A DNA stretch of 18,516 nt from NCBI GenBank assembly GCA_040007095.1, contig JBDTVS010000195.1, forward strand, positions 1 to 18,516, read 5' to 3'. The notes beneath the pieces were generated by a model. That model searched no databases and was not told the DNA's origin. It saw nothing but the letters and a program-made list of their open reading frames with translations. Of this stretch, positions 6,411-13,180 are shown piece by piece. The translations under genes and the position numbers were made by a program. The DNA comes from JBDTVS01 sp040007095 (GTDB taxonomy: Bacteria > Acidobacteriota > Vicinamibacteria > Vicinamibacterales > CAVVIG01). The first letter of the stretch is position 1. Each line of letters begins with the position of its first letter.

Positions 6411-7785
6411 AGCAGGCCATTGGCGCCGTGGTGACGCCCGCACCGATCTGGCCGACGCCGGCCTCGCGGTGTGCGATGCCGCTGTTGATGACCGGCAGCA
6501 CGCCGCAGTCGACGACCTTGCGTGCGTCGATGCCCGCGGCGGTCGCCGCGAAATCGAGCGCGGGCAGCGTGAACGACGGATTGCTGCCGAGCGTGATGGC
6601 GCGCATGCGCAGGCTGTGATGAATGGCGTCGGCCGGCGTGCCGCCGACGAACTTGACGATCGCCGGCGCCGCCGCCATCGCGAAGCCACCGACGCCGGCG
6701 GTCTCGGTGATGGCCGAATCGCCGAGGTCGGCCGCGGCATCGGCGATCGAGTAACCCGGAAAATACAGGCCATCGACCGGGTTGGCCGGCGCTTCGAACC
6801 ACCTGTCGCCGGTGCCCGACAGGCGCACGCCGAAGGTGACGCCGTTGCGCGCCATCGCCGTCACCATCGAGCTCCCCGGCACGCCGGCCGCCGCGTCGCA
6901 CATCGCCTTGCAGGCGGCCATCGACAGGTTGAGAAAGAAGTGGTCGTTGCCGGCGATGAACCGGACCGTCGCCGCGGCGTCAGCGCGCGCGACGTCCGCC
7001 TCGATCAGCGCGGCGGCGATGCGCTTGATGAACAGCGCGGTGGCCGCAGCGTTGCGATTGTGTACCTCGTCGCCCATGTTGAGCGCCTGCGCCATCAACG
7101 GTTTGAGCTCGATCGCGCCGGTCCGGGCCAGCACGGCACGCAACGTCGGGGCGACCACGGCCGCGATCATCCGCAAACGGTCAATCACCGCCGGATCGTT
7201 GGCGCCGAAGCGCAGCACCTTGCCCAGCCCTTCGTTGAAGTTGCAGTAGGCGCGATTGCCCGCGGTCCTGTTCTCGACGACGAAGACCGGCATCGACGGG
7301 CTGATGACCCCCGACATCGGCCCGACGGCGCCGTGGTGATGGCAGGGTGCGAGGTCGATGCCGCCCGCCGCGACCAGGTGCTCGGCGGCCGCCACTGAAG
7401 CGGCCCATCCTTCGAGCACCACCGCACCCAGCACCGCGCCGCGCATCGGCCCGCACATCAGAGACCAGGCAATCGGCGGTCCCGCGTGTACGATCAGCCG
7501 GCGTCCGCCGGCCATGCCTGGCAGCACATCGCGCGCGATCGCAACATCGGTCAGCACCGGCTGGGCATCGAGCAGGCGTGCGAGCGCCAGCACGTTGGCG
7601 GCTTCGACCACCGGGTGATTCAGCACCTCGGCGAGTGCCCATGCGCCATCGCGATCACCCTGTGCGGGCGGCGCCCATTCCACGGCGACGGATTGGCCGC
7701 CGGCCGCGGTGACGGCATCGGCAAAGCCCTTGATACCGACGTTGACGACCGTGAGCGACTCCTTGAACAGCGTATTCGCGGACAT
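6340..7785 (-). CDS. allG: AllG-like DUF1116 subunit of a putative oxamate carbamoyltransferase
   Basis: This 481-residue DUF1116 protein is homologous to E. coli YlbE, now AllG. E. coli AllF, AllG and AllH together have been assigned to oxamate carbamoyltransferase, which converts oxalurate and phosphate to oxamate and carbamoyl phosphate in anaerobic allantoin use. Family features visible are LFKESLTVVNVGIKGFAD at the N-terminus, GPPIAWSLMCGPMRGAVLG, the NDHFFLNLSMAACKAM block near residues 276-292, and GVGQIGAGVTTAPMACF near the C-terminus. No signal peptide is present, so it is cytoplasmic. ATG 7783-7785 is preceded by a weak AGGA. It is the third gene of a leftward unit after allH and fdrA, and its 3' end overlaps the convergent gene by 71 bases. 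Confidence 0.88.
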   Translation of the reverse strand: MSANTLFKESLTVVNVGIKGFADAVTAAGGQSVAVEWAPPAQGDRDGAWALAEVLNHPVVEAANVLALARLLDAQPVLTDVAIARDVLPGMAGGRRLIVHAGPPIAWSLMCGPMRGAVLGAVVLEGWAASVAAAEHLVAAGGIDLAPCHHHGAVGPMSGVISPSMPVFVVENRTAGNRAYCNFNEGLGKVLRFGANDPAVIDRLRMIAAVVAPTLRAVLARTGAIELKPLMAQALNMGDEVHNRNAAATALFIKRIAAALIEADVARADAAATVRFIAGNDHFFLNLSMAACKAMCDAAAGVPGSSMVTAMARNGVTFGVRLSGTGDRWFEAPANPVDGLYFPGYSIADAAADLGDSAITETAGVGGFAMAAAPAIVKFVGGTPADAIHHSLRMRAITLGSNPSFTLPALDFAATAAGIDARKVVDCGVLPVINSGIAHREAGVGQIGAGVTTAPMACFTAAVKALARAVCPSPGGNTSVP

Positions 7786-7854
7786 GGTCTGGTCCTACCA
7801 CAGCGTTTTTACAAGCGTGTATTCGTGGCTCTCAAATAGCCCGCGAGAATTCTG

Positions 7855-7905
7855 AACCACAAAGAACACAAAGCTCACGAAGGGTGACTTCGTGCTTTCG
7901 TGGTT
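7855..7905. repeat. Dispersed intergenic palindromic repeat, CACAAAG subtype, full hairpin
   Basis: AACCAC, AAAG and CACGAAG on the left arm pair in order with CTTCGTG, CTTT and GTGGTT on the right arm around a GGTGA loop. It lies in the 156-bp gap between fdrA and allG, so a leftward transcript would carry this hairpin. Its left arm matches 149-176 at 27 of 28 bases. Confidence 0.85.
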
Positions 7906-7941
7906 GCATTGTTGACTAAGACAAACCACCGTAAATGCTCT

Positions 7942-9537
7942 TTAGCGCCGCGCGGGCACCCGCGTGGCGAGGTGCACCGCGAGCATCGTCGCCTCGATGT
8001 TGCTGCCGACGATCAAGGCGCCGGCCGCTTCCAGTTGCCGCACCTGCTTCGCTTTGCCTTGCGGATCGTTGTCGGTGCCGCAGACGTGCCCAATCATCGC
8101 CAGCGCGCGGCCGTGAGCGCGCGCCTCACGCTGCGCGGCCGCCAGGGCCTGGGCGAGCGCGCCGGCCGGGTTGTCGTGGGAACCGAATCCCAACACGACG
8201 TCGAACAGGATCGCCGCGGTCGCCGGGGCGGCGCCCTGCGCACCGACCGCCGCGTCGCGCAGCGACGGATCGATCATCGGATGCGGGCGTCCGCGCGTGT
8301 ATTCGTCATCGCCCAGGTCGAGGAAGACGTGGCCATCGTCTCGGCCGTCAGCCGGCAACGCACCGGCGGCTGGCACATTGGAACGGCACGGCAGCGCGTG
8401 GGCGATGAACGCGAGTTGCGCCTCGTGGCAAAACGTGCCGCCAGTGAACAGGCCGCGAATCGCCGTCTGGGTGGGCGCCATCTCGGCCGCCCACCTGTCG
8501 ACGGCGGCGATCGCGGACATCGACGGGGGCGCCGATGTCGTCGGCGGCGGCTCGCCACGGGCGAGCGCCACGGCGGCATCAGCGGCGTGCCCCAACGAAG
8601 TGGCGACGACGAGGCCGGCGGGCAATGGTCGTGACGACGGTTCCGACGACGGTTTCGACGACGGTTTCGACGACGCCCCCAGGAAATGCACGACGACCGG
8701 TTTATTGACGGCGCCGGCCGCATCCTCGATCCGGCGCGCGACGCCTGGCGAGGGCGGCTTGGAGATCAGCACGATGACGCGCGTCTGGTCGTCCGCGGCG
8801 AGCGCCGCCAGCCCCTGCAGCATCGTAATACCGCCAATCTCTTCCTCCAGATCGCGACCGCCGGTGCCAAGCGCCTGCGAAATACCGCCGCCCAGGTTGT
8901 GGATGCGGCAGGTCACTTCCTGCAGCCCGGTACCAGAGGCGGCAACGAGGCCGATGTCACCACGGCGCACCACGTTGGCGAAGCCGAGCGGTACACCGTT
9001 GACGATCGCGGTCCCGCAGTCGGGCCCCATGACGAGCAGATCTCGAGTGCGCGCGTAGCGCTTGATGGTCCGTTCCTCGGCGAGCGACACGTGATCGGAG
9101 AACAGCATCACGTGCAGTCCCAGCGACAGCGCCTTCATCGCCTCCGCGGCGGCGTAGTCGCCAGGCACCGAAATCAGCGCGAGGTCGGCATGTGGGGCGC
9201 GTGCCACCCCCAACGCGAGGCTCGTCAGCGGCAGGGAGAACGCGGTGGCGGAGCTGTCGCCGCTGCCGCCCGCCGCCTGCAGCATCACTTCGGCCGCCGC
9301 GATGGCGTCGTCGCAGGCCGCCGGATCGCCGTCAACCACTACCAGCAGATCGGACGGGGACGCCTGGGTCTCGATCGAGAGATCGGCGTCCAGGAGTTGC
9401 GCCAGATTCGCAGGCGTCGCCATCAGGCACGAGGCCTGCGCGACACCGTTCCGCTCGCGCAGCGCGGCGCCGAGCTGCATCAGCGTCACCGAATCCTTGT
9501 ACAGATTCGCGAAGACCTTGAACCGGGGCGTCGACAT
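7942..9537 (-). CDS. fdrA: FdrA (AllF) family protein, SucD-like
   Basis: This 531-residue FdrA-family protein is related to the alpha subunit of succinyl-CoA synthetase. The N-terminus FKVFANLYKDSVTLMQLG is typical. MGPDCGTAI at residues 170-178 and the Gly-rich VAASGTGLQEV at about 198-208, followed by GGGISQALGTGGRD, mark the nucleotide/CoA-type fold. FLDLGDDEYTRGRPHPMID is the FdrA-type C-terminal block. E. coli FdrA (AllF) is one of three subunits assigned to oxamate carbamoyltransferase. Residues 289-304 are a short Ser/Pro/Lys repeat encoded by four 12-bp units, probably a flexible linker. The gap to allH is 104 bp and to allG 156 bp, each holding a dispersed palindromic repeat. The start ATG 9535-9537 has only a weak ribosome binding site. 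Confidence 0.92.
   Translation of the reverse strand: MSTPRFKVFANLYKDSVTLMQLGAALRERNGVAQASCLMATPANLAQLLDADLSIETQASPSDLLVVVDGDPAACDDAIAAAEVMLQAAGGSGDSSATAFSLPLTSLALGVARAPHADLALISVPGDYAAAEAMKALSLGLHVMLFSDHVSLAEERTIKRYARTRDLLVMGPDCGTAIVNGVPLGFANVVRRGDIGLVAASGTGLQEVTCRIHNLGGGISQALGTGGRDLEEEIGGITMLQGLAALAADDQTRVIVLISKPPSPGVARRIEDAAGAVNKPVVVHFLGASSKPSSKPSSEPSSRPLPAGLVVATSLGHAADAAVALARGEPPPTTSAPPSMSAIAAVDRWAAEMAPTQTAIRGLFTGGTFCHEAQLAFIAHALPCRSNVPAAGALPADGRDDGHVFLDLGDDEYTRGRPHPMIDPSLRDAAVGAQGAAPATAAILFDVVLGFGSHDNPAGALAQALAAAQREARAHGRALAMIGHVCGTDNDPQGKAKQVRQLEAAGALIVGSNIEATMLAVHLATRVPARR
8626..8673 (-). repeat. Four 12-bp in-frame tandem repeats inside fdrA
   Basis: On the minus strand two identical TCGTCGAAACCG units are followed by TCGTCGGAACCG and a diverged TCGTCACGACCA. 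They encode SSKPSSKPSSEPSSRP (residues 289-304). Because the unit is a multiple of three, copy-number change would alter linker length without shifting the frame. Confidence 0.9.
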
Positions 9538-9561
9538 GATCGTGTATCAGCCTGAGCAGCA

Positions 9562-9609
9562 CACCCGAGTGCACCGAGGCAAAAACATTAGGATGTCTCT
9601 CGGTGGTTG
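9562..9609. repeat. Dispersed intergenic palindromic repeat, CACCGAG subtype
   Basis: It lies between allH and fdrA. It shares CCGAGTGCACCGAGGCA and TCTCTCGGTG with the copy at 1569-1620, while the loop and the distal arm have diverged. Confidence 0.8.
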
Positions 9610-9641
9610 ACGTTAAAACCTCGACACTGCTCTCGACATCG

Positions 9642-10640
9642 TCACCCGCAAGAGTCACGGGAACCCGGCATCGCGTTCACCGCGGCGCCGGTGTATGGCG
9701 GCAACCAGACATTCAGCCCAGCCAGCAATCCGCGCGCTGTGTCGGCGCCCGAGCTGGCGCCGATTGCCAGCGCACGGTGCAGCGCCGCATCGACGGCGTG
9801 CCGGTCGTCTTCGGCGAGTAGAGCATTCCTGAGACCGACGAGCGGCTCGTTGTAGTGACCGCCGGCAGCCAGCTTCAGATAGTGCGCCGCAATCGGCGTC
9901 GTGCGTCGTGCGCACAACGTGACCAGGGCGGCGATGGCGCCGCGCATGCGGCCGCGCCGATCGTCGCCCGCCACGAAGGCGTCGAGCCCCGCGAGCAGGC
10001 CAATCAGGAAGTCGTCTCCGGCCGGCGTCAGGCCTTCGCCCCAGCCCACCAGCCGGGTGGCGTGCCGGACTGCAGACTCGACGTCGAGGGTTCGGCACGC
10101 ATCGCGCAGCGCCGCCACGGTCGCCGCGCCGTCGCTCCCGAGAATGCTGGATTGCCCGCGGTCACACTGCGCAAGGCTGGCTGCGACGGCCTGGAGACGA
10201 ACATCGATGCGTTCGGGTGGCAGCGGGCACGCCGGTGCAACGGGCCGCCAAACCTGTACCCGCCGCAGACTCAGCTCGACGCGACCGGCGCGAAGGACGC
10301 CCCCGTGACTGCCGACGCTCTCGCCGACGTCGAACACAGCGCGCAGATCGAGCGTTGCGCTGCCGGCCAGGCGGAGCGTCGCCGGACCGTCGCCGACGTG
10401 CCATGCCGCGATTGTCAGCAGCATGTCGCCGCCCAGCAGGTTGCACGCGCTCGCGAACACGCTGTGGACGCGGCCTCCGAATCCTTCCGCCAGTACGAGG
10501 TAGCCGATCGTCGCCACGTCGAGGACCACCCCCGGAGCCGGCACCTCCGGCACCCGACCGCACGCGGCGACGCCCTCCACAGGAACGACGGGCTGCGGGA
10601 GAGACGGGGCTGAGTGAGGATGAATGGCCGCAGTGGACAT
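9642..10640 (-). CDS. allH: AllH-like DUF2877 subunit of a putative oxamate carbamoyltransferase
   Basis: This 332-residue DUF2877 protein is homologous to E. coli YlbF (AllH), the third subunit assigned to oxamate carbamoyltransferase. The diagnostic block GWGEGLTPAGDDFLIGLL lies at about residues 199-216, and TTPIAAHYLKLAAGG at about 247-261. The section ending in SVFASACNLLGGDMLLTIA is also characteristic. No signal peptide is present. ATG 10638-10640 has no strong Shine-Dalgarno; the first 30 residues are Pro-rich and poorly conserved in character, so a downstream start is possible. It is the promoter-proximal gene of a leftward unit with fdrA and allG, whereas the E. coli order is fdrA-ylbE-ylbF. 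No carbamate kinase (allK) gene is present in the window. Confidence 0.87.
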   Translation of the reverse strand: MSTAAIHPHSAPSLPQPVVPVEGVAACGRVPEVPAPGVVLDVATIGYLVLAEGFGGRVHSVFASACNLLGGDMLLTIAAWHVGDGPATLRLAGSATLDLRAVFDVGESVGSHGGVLRAGRVELSLRRVQVWRPVAPACPLPPERIDVRLQAVAASLAQCDRGQSSILGSDGAATVAALRDACRTLDVESAVRHATRLVGWGEGLTPAGDDFLIGLLAGLDAFVAGDDRRGRMRGAIAALVTLCARRTTPIAAHYLKLAAGGHYNEPLVGLRNALLAEDDRHAVDAALHRALAIGASSGADTARGLLAGLNVWLPPYTGAAVNAMPGSRDSCG

Positions 10641-10737
10641 CAGCGATGTGCGACAGACATGAAGGGCGACCGTAGCATAGCGTCCACCTCAGATCAAAGC
10701 GGTGCCAACCAGAGGTAGCAACGGCCTCACGAGGTTC

Positions 10738-10804
10738 ACCACCGAGCCACCGGGATCACCGAGAAATGCGCTCTGGTTCTTCTCGGTGTGCTCGGTGTGC
10801 TGCT
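10738..10804. repeat. Dispersed intergenic palindromic repeat, CACCGAG subtype
   Basis: CACCACCGAGCCACCGGGATCACCGAGAA-type units on the left are partly complementary to TTCTTCTCGGTGTGCTCGGTG on the right, around a loop that contains CGCTCTGG. This is the longest copy of the family in the window. Confidence 0.8.
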
Positions 10805-10852
10805 CAGAGATGACGAGCCCAAACGTCTCAAAGAGCCTGTGAGAGAAACGTT

Positions 10853-10916
10853 CAACGCGGAGACCGCAGATGCCGCAGAGAAGAACTGAGGATCTCTTCG
10901 TGCTCTGCGTGAAACA
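10853..10916. repeat. Dispersed intergenic palindromic repeat, CGCAGAG subtype
   Basis: The left arm carries CGCGGAGACCGCAGATGCCG and then CAGAGAAG. The right arm CTCTTCGTGCTCTGCG is partly complementary. The layout of short purine-rich units repeated in one arm and complemented in the other matches the other copies, but the unit sequence differs. Confidence 0.65.
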
Positions 10917-10955
10917 TGGTGATTCGTTCACCGATCCTTCCTGCGGACCTGCCAC

Positions 10956-10991
10956 GGTCCGGCTGAAGCCTGGCTGAAGCCGGACACTACG
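10956..10991 (-). repeat. 36-bp GGCTTCAGCC dispersed repeat, copy 2 (inverted)
   Basis: This is the reverse complement of 1501-1536 with a single central difference. On the plus strand it reads as two GGCTGAAGCC units between GGTCC and GGACACTACG. Confidence 0.85.
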
Positions 10992-11076
10992 CGGATCCCT
11001 CCGGGACGACTCGGAGACGCGGAGCCGGACCCTGTACGTCGACGTCCGCGTCCCTGCGCTCGCGGTTTTCATGCTA

Positions 11077-11093
11077 CGGGGGTGCGCCCCCCG
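11077..11093. other. GC-rich stem-loop upstream of the MFS gene
   Basis: CGGGGG (11077-11082) pairs perfectly with CCCCCG (11088-11093) around a five-base TGCGC loop. No T-run follows on either strand, so a classic intrinsic terminator is not supported. It lies upstream of the predicted MFS promoter box. Confidence 0.5.
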
Positions 11094-11162
11094 ATGATGA
11101 CGACCCGGTGGTTGAAGTGAAACTGACCCGCGCGACCTATCCAAGTGCCGGGTCCGGGGCGG

Positions 11163-11168
11163 TACAAT
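11163..11168 (+). promoter_or_regulatory. Candidate -10 box for the MFS gene
   Basis: TACAAT matches TATAAT at five of six positions. Transcription would begin at about 11175, which is downstream of the first in-frame ATG (11173) and therefore supports ATG 11206 as the true start. No convincing -35 box is visible 16-18 bases upstream. Confidence 0.35.
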
Positions 11169-11205
11169 TTCGATGCACATTCATTCAAAAGGGCGAGCGA
11201 CACAC

Positions 11206-12477
11206 ATGAGATCTCGCGTCCACTACGGCTGGATCGTGGCTGCGGTCACGTTCATGGTCCTGCTCATCACGGCGGGGGTCCGCGCGACGCCCGGCCTCCT
11301 GATGGTGCCGCTCGAAGCCGAGTTCGGTTGGAATCGCGCGGTCATCTCCGGCGCGGTCGCGATCAACATCGCCCTGTTCGGTCTGATCGGACCATTTGCC
11401 GCATCCGTGATGGATCGCTGGGGCCTGCGGCGCGTCATCCTCGCGGCCGTGGCTCTTGTCGCCGTGTCGGTGGCCCTGACCACGTTGATGAGACACCAGT
11501 GGCAGCTGATGCTGCTCTGGGGGATCCTCGTCGGATCGGGCACGGGCGTCACGTCGATGGTGCTCGCGGCGGTCGTGGTGTCACGCTGGTTCGAAGAGCG
11601 GCGCGGGGTCGTGCTCGGTGCGCTCTCCGCGGCGAATGCGACGGGCCAGCTGGTGTTCCTGCCGCTGCTGGCCGCAGTAGTCGAGCGACAAGGCTGGCGC
11701 AGCGCCGCGCTGATCGTCGCTGGCGCCGCAGTGGTCGTCTTCGGACTCGTCGCGGTGTTCATGCGCGACCGGCCGCAGGATGTGGGCCTGCTCCGGTACG
11801 GTCAGCCCGCTGATGAACACAACGCGTCGGCCCGGACGGCGCTTGGGCCGCTGCCGGCGCTCGCGCTCGCCATCCGCTCACCGGCCTTCTGGGTACTCGC
11901 CGGAACGTTCTTCGTCTGCGGCGCCAGCACCAACGGTCTCATCGGGACTCACCTCATCGCCGCGTGCCACGACTACGGCATCTCCCCATTGCGCTCGGCA
12001 CAACTGCTGGCCGTGATGGGCCTGTTCGACATCATCGGCACGACCGGATCGGGCTGGCTCACCGACCGCTATTCGAGCCGGAACCTGTTGTTCGGGTACT
12101 ACACGCTGCGCGGGCTGTCGCTGCTGTTTCTTCCCTTCACGCTGCAGCATGGAGCGGAGGGGCTCGGATGGTTCGCCGTGTTCTACGGGCTCGACTGGAT
12201 AGCGACGGTGCCGCCAACCGTCCGCTTGACCAGCGAAGCCTTCGGTCGCGAGAACACGGGCGTGATTTACGGGTGGATCGGCGCCAGCCATCAGCTCGGC
12301 GCGTCGATGGCGGCCTTCGGCGCCGGCGCCATCCGCACCCTGGCAGGCGATTACCAACTGGCGTTCTGGATTGCCGGTTCGTTGTGCCTGCTGGCAGGCA
12401 CGTCGTTCCTCACCATTGGCCGCCGGACGTTTCCCGCAACGCGGTTGCCGCTGACAGCCAACGCCATCGCGCGCTAG
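11206..12477 (+). CDS. Major facilitator superfamily transporter, YcxA/OFA-like branch
   Basis: This 423-residue inner-membrane carrier has about twelve hydrophobic segments in two six-helix halves. The opening HYGWIVAAVTFMVLLITAG and the GLLMVPLEAEFGW and DRWGLRRVIL (loop 2-3) motifs resemble YcxA-like MFS proteins, which are related to monocarboxylate and oxalate:formate (OFA) carriers. GSGWLTDRYSSRNLL is the equivalent loop in the second half. ATG 11206 is preferred because AAAAGGGCGAG precedes it and the TACAAT box lies just upstream; ATG 11173 would add eleven polar residues. The substrate is unknown. Divergent placement next to allH-fdrA-allG makes a small carboxylate or carbamoyl compound possible, but this is inference. 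The stop is followed at once by a foldback element. Confidence 0.9.
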   Translation: MRSRVHYGWIVAAVTFMVLLITAGVRATPGLLMVPLEAEFGWNRAVISGAVAINIALFGLIGPFAASVMDRWGLRRVILAAVALVAVSVALTTLMRHQWQLMLLWGILVGSGTGVTSMVLAAVVVSRWFEERRGVVLGALSAANATGQLVFLPLLAAVVERQGWRSAALIVAGAAVVVFGLVAVFMRDRPQDVGLLRYGQPADEHNASARTALGPLPALALAIRSPAFWVLAGTFFVCGASTNGLIGTHLIAACHDYGISPLRSAQLLAVMGLFDIIGTTGSGWLTDRYSSRNLLFGYYTLRGLSLLFLPFTLQHGAEGLGWFAVFYGLDWIATVPPTVRLTSEAFGRENTGVIYGWIGASHQLGASMAAFGAGAIRTLAGDYQLAFWIAGSLCLLAGTSFLTIGRRTFPATRLPLTANAIAR

Positions 12478-12773
12478 GGACCGTCCTGTCCGGCTTTCGC
12501 CTCGTGCCTTTCGAAAATTCGTTGCGCCGACGAAATGACCGGAAAATGCGTCGCGAAAGCGAACGTTGTGAGCGCCGCGCCTCGGGCGACAGACGGGAAA
12601 CCGCGTCCGCAGGGCCGAGGCCGGCGAAGTTCGCGGAGCTGCGCCTCTGCAGACTTGACCCGGAGTCGCGTTTCCCGCGGCGTCGAGCTGTTCGCGCAGC
12701 CACGCAATTTCTGGTCATGTTCGGACTTGAATTTTCGAAAGGCATCGGGCTCTGGACGGATCCCGACGGTCCA
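12478..12773. repeat. Foldback element A: about 296-bp imperfect inverted repeat
   Basis: Four complementary pairs are nested in order: GGACCGTC 12478-12485 with 12765-12772; GCCTTTCGAAAATTC 12506-12520 with 12729-12743; ATGACC 12535-12540 with 12713-12718; and CGGGAAAC 12594-12601 with 12670-12677. Distances from each end keep step (0, 28, 57 and 116 on the left; 0, 29, 54 and 95 on the right), so this is one long imperfect palindrome with a loop of about 68 bases. It begins at the base after the MFS stop codon. No transposase or conserved frame lies inside. It may be a MITE-like remnant, a large BIME-like intergenic repeat or a structured 3' end. Confidence 0.75.
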
Positions 12774-12779
12774 CCTGGC

Positions 12780-12797
12780 CAGCCTCCGCCAAGGCTG
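12780..12797. other. Stem-loop between elements A and B
   Basis: CAGCCT (12780-12785) pairs with AGGCTG (12792-12797) around the six-base loop CCGCCA. There is no T-run, so terminator function is not supported. Confidence 0.5.
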
Positions 12798-12821
12798 CGG
12801 CGTGCCGCTGAAGCCTTGCTA

Positions 12822-12983
12822 AACAGCCCGTGGTGAAAGTCCGTCGTCGCACCGAGGCGGGCGATGCGCCCGGATCGCCAGGCGTGAAACGCGAGAATAC
12901 CGGGAGTATTTGAGCGTTGGGCAACGCCGCGAGGCGGGATGCAGCGTTCGCCGAATGCAGACGGACTTTTACCACGGGCTGTT
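12822..12983. repeat. Element B: 162-bp unit with 24-bp terminal inverted repeats and nested hairpins
   Basis: Bases 12822-12845 are the reverse complement of 12960-12983 at 23 of 24 positions. The 114 bases between them hold short hairpins: 12858-12872 (CGGGCG-ATG-CGCCCG), 12882-12892 (GCGT-GAA-ACGC), 12896-12910 (AATAC-CGGGA-GTATT), 12914-12927 (GCGTT-GGGC-AACGC), 12925-12936 (CGCC-GCGA-GGCG, a GNRA-type loop that competes with the previous one) and 12944-12958 (GCGTTC-GCC-GAATGC with one G.U pair). No frame inside looks coding. It may be a MITE/IS-end derivative or a multi-stem structured RNA. Confidence 0.8.
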
Positions 12984-13112
12984 AAGGCACGCGGAAGGCG
13001 GACACCAGCTACAGAGAAAATGCGCCAGGGCGCCTGCCTGGTCTCCCCGCACGTGAACTTCGTAAAGATACGCGCCACACGAGCGGGAGGCTGTTCAGCG
13101 ACAACACACATA

Positions 13113-13118
13113 TATACT
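13113..13118 (+). promoter_or_regulatory. Candidate -10 box for the TonB receptor operon
   Basis: TATACT matches TATAAT at five of six positions and lies 62 bases before ATG 13181. No good -35 box is seen. The box overlaps CAACACACATAT (13102-13113), a 12-mer also present at 1381-1392 beside the promoter candidate of the first gene. Confidence 0.35.
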
Positions 13119-13169
13119 TGGGCTTCGGCGGACGTCCGCTCAACGGATTCCAAGGCTCGATTGTTCGCC

Positions 13170-13176
13170 AGGAGGT
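13170..13176 (+). promoter_or_regulatory. Ribosome binding site fixing the TonB receptor start
   Basis: AGGAGGT lies four bases before ATG 13181. The frame is open upstream to 13118, but this site and the signal peptide right after 13181 decide the start. Confidence 0.88.
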
Positions 13177-13180
13177 CACA

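Larger units (their letters stand above)
10641..11205. other. Divergent intergenic region (565 bp), repeat-rich
   Basis: No credible gene lies between allH and the MFS gene. The region holds a CACCGAG-type palindrome (10738-10804), a CGCAGAG-type relative (10853-10916), the second 36-bp GGCTGAAGCC repeat (10956-10991), a strong GC hairpin (11077-11093) and a TACAAT box (11163-11168). An antisense open frame covering this block is made of repeat sequence and has no domain. Confidence 0.7.
12478..13180. other. 703-bp gene-free block between the MFS and TonB genes
   Basis: No recognisable gene is here on either strand. The contents are foldback element A (12478-12773), a small hairpin (12780-12797), inverted-repeat element B (12822-12983), then about 120 bases without visible structure, a TATACT box (13113-13118) and the ribosome binding site of the TonB gene (13170-13176). 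Short open frames on both strands translate to Arg-rich low-complexity peptides typical of GC-rich non-coding DNA. Confidence 0.75.

Noticed and set aside
11077..11093. Intrinsic terminator
   Set aside because: A strong GC stem is present but there is no U-tract, and it lies far upstream of the MFS start and away from any gene end.
12822..12983. Integron attC site
   Set aside because: The inverted repeat looked attC-like, but the GTTRRRY and RYYYAAC core sites are not satisfied and no integrase or cassette array is near.
12822..12983. Group II intron fragment
   Set aside because: GGTGAAAGTCCG resembles a phrase found in some introns, but no domain V-like hairpin with its catalytic triad and no reverse transcriptase were found.
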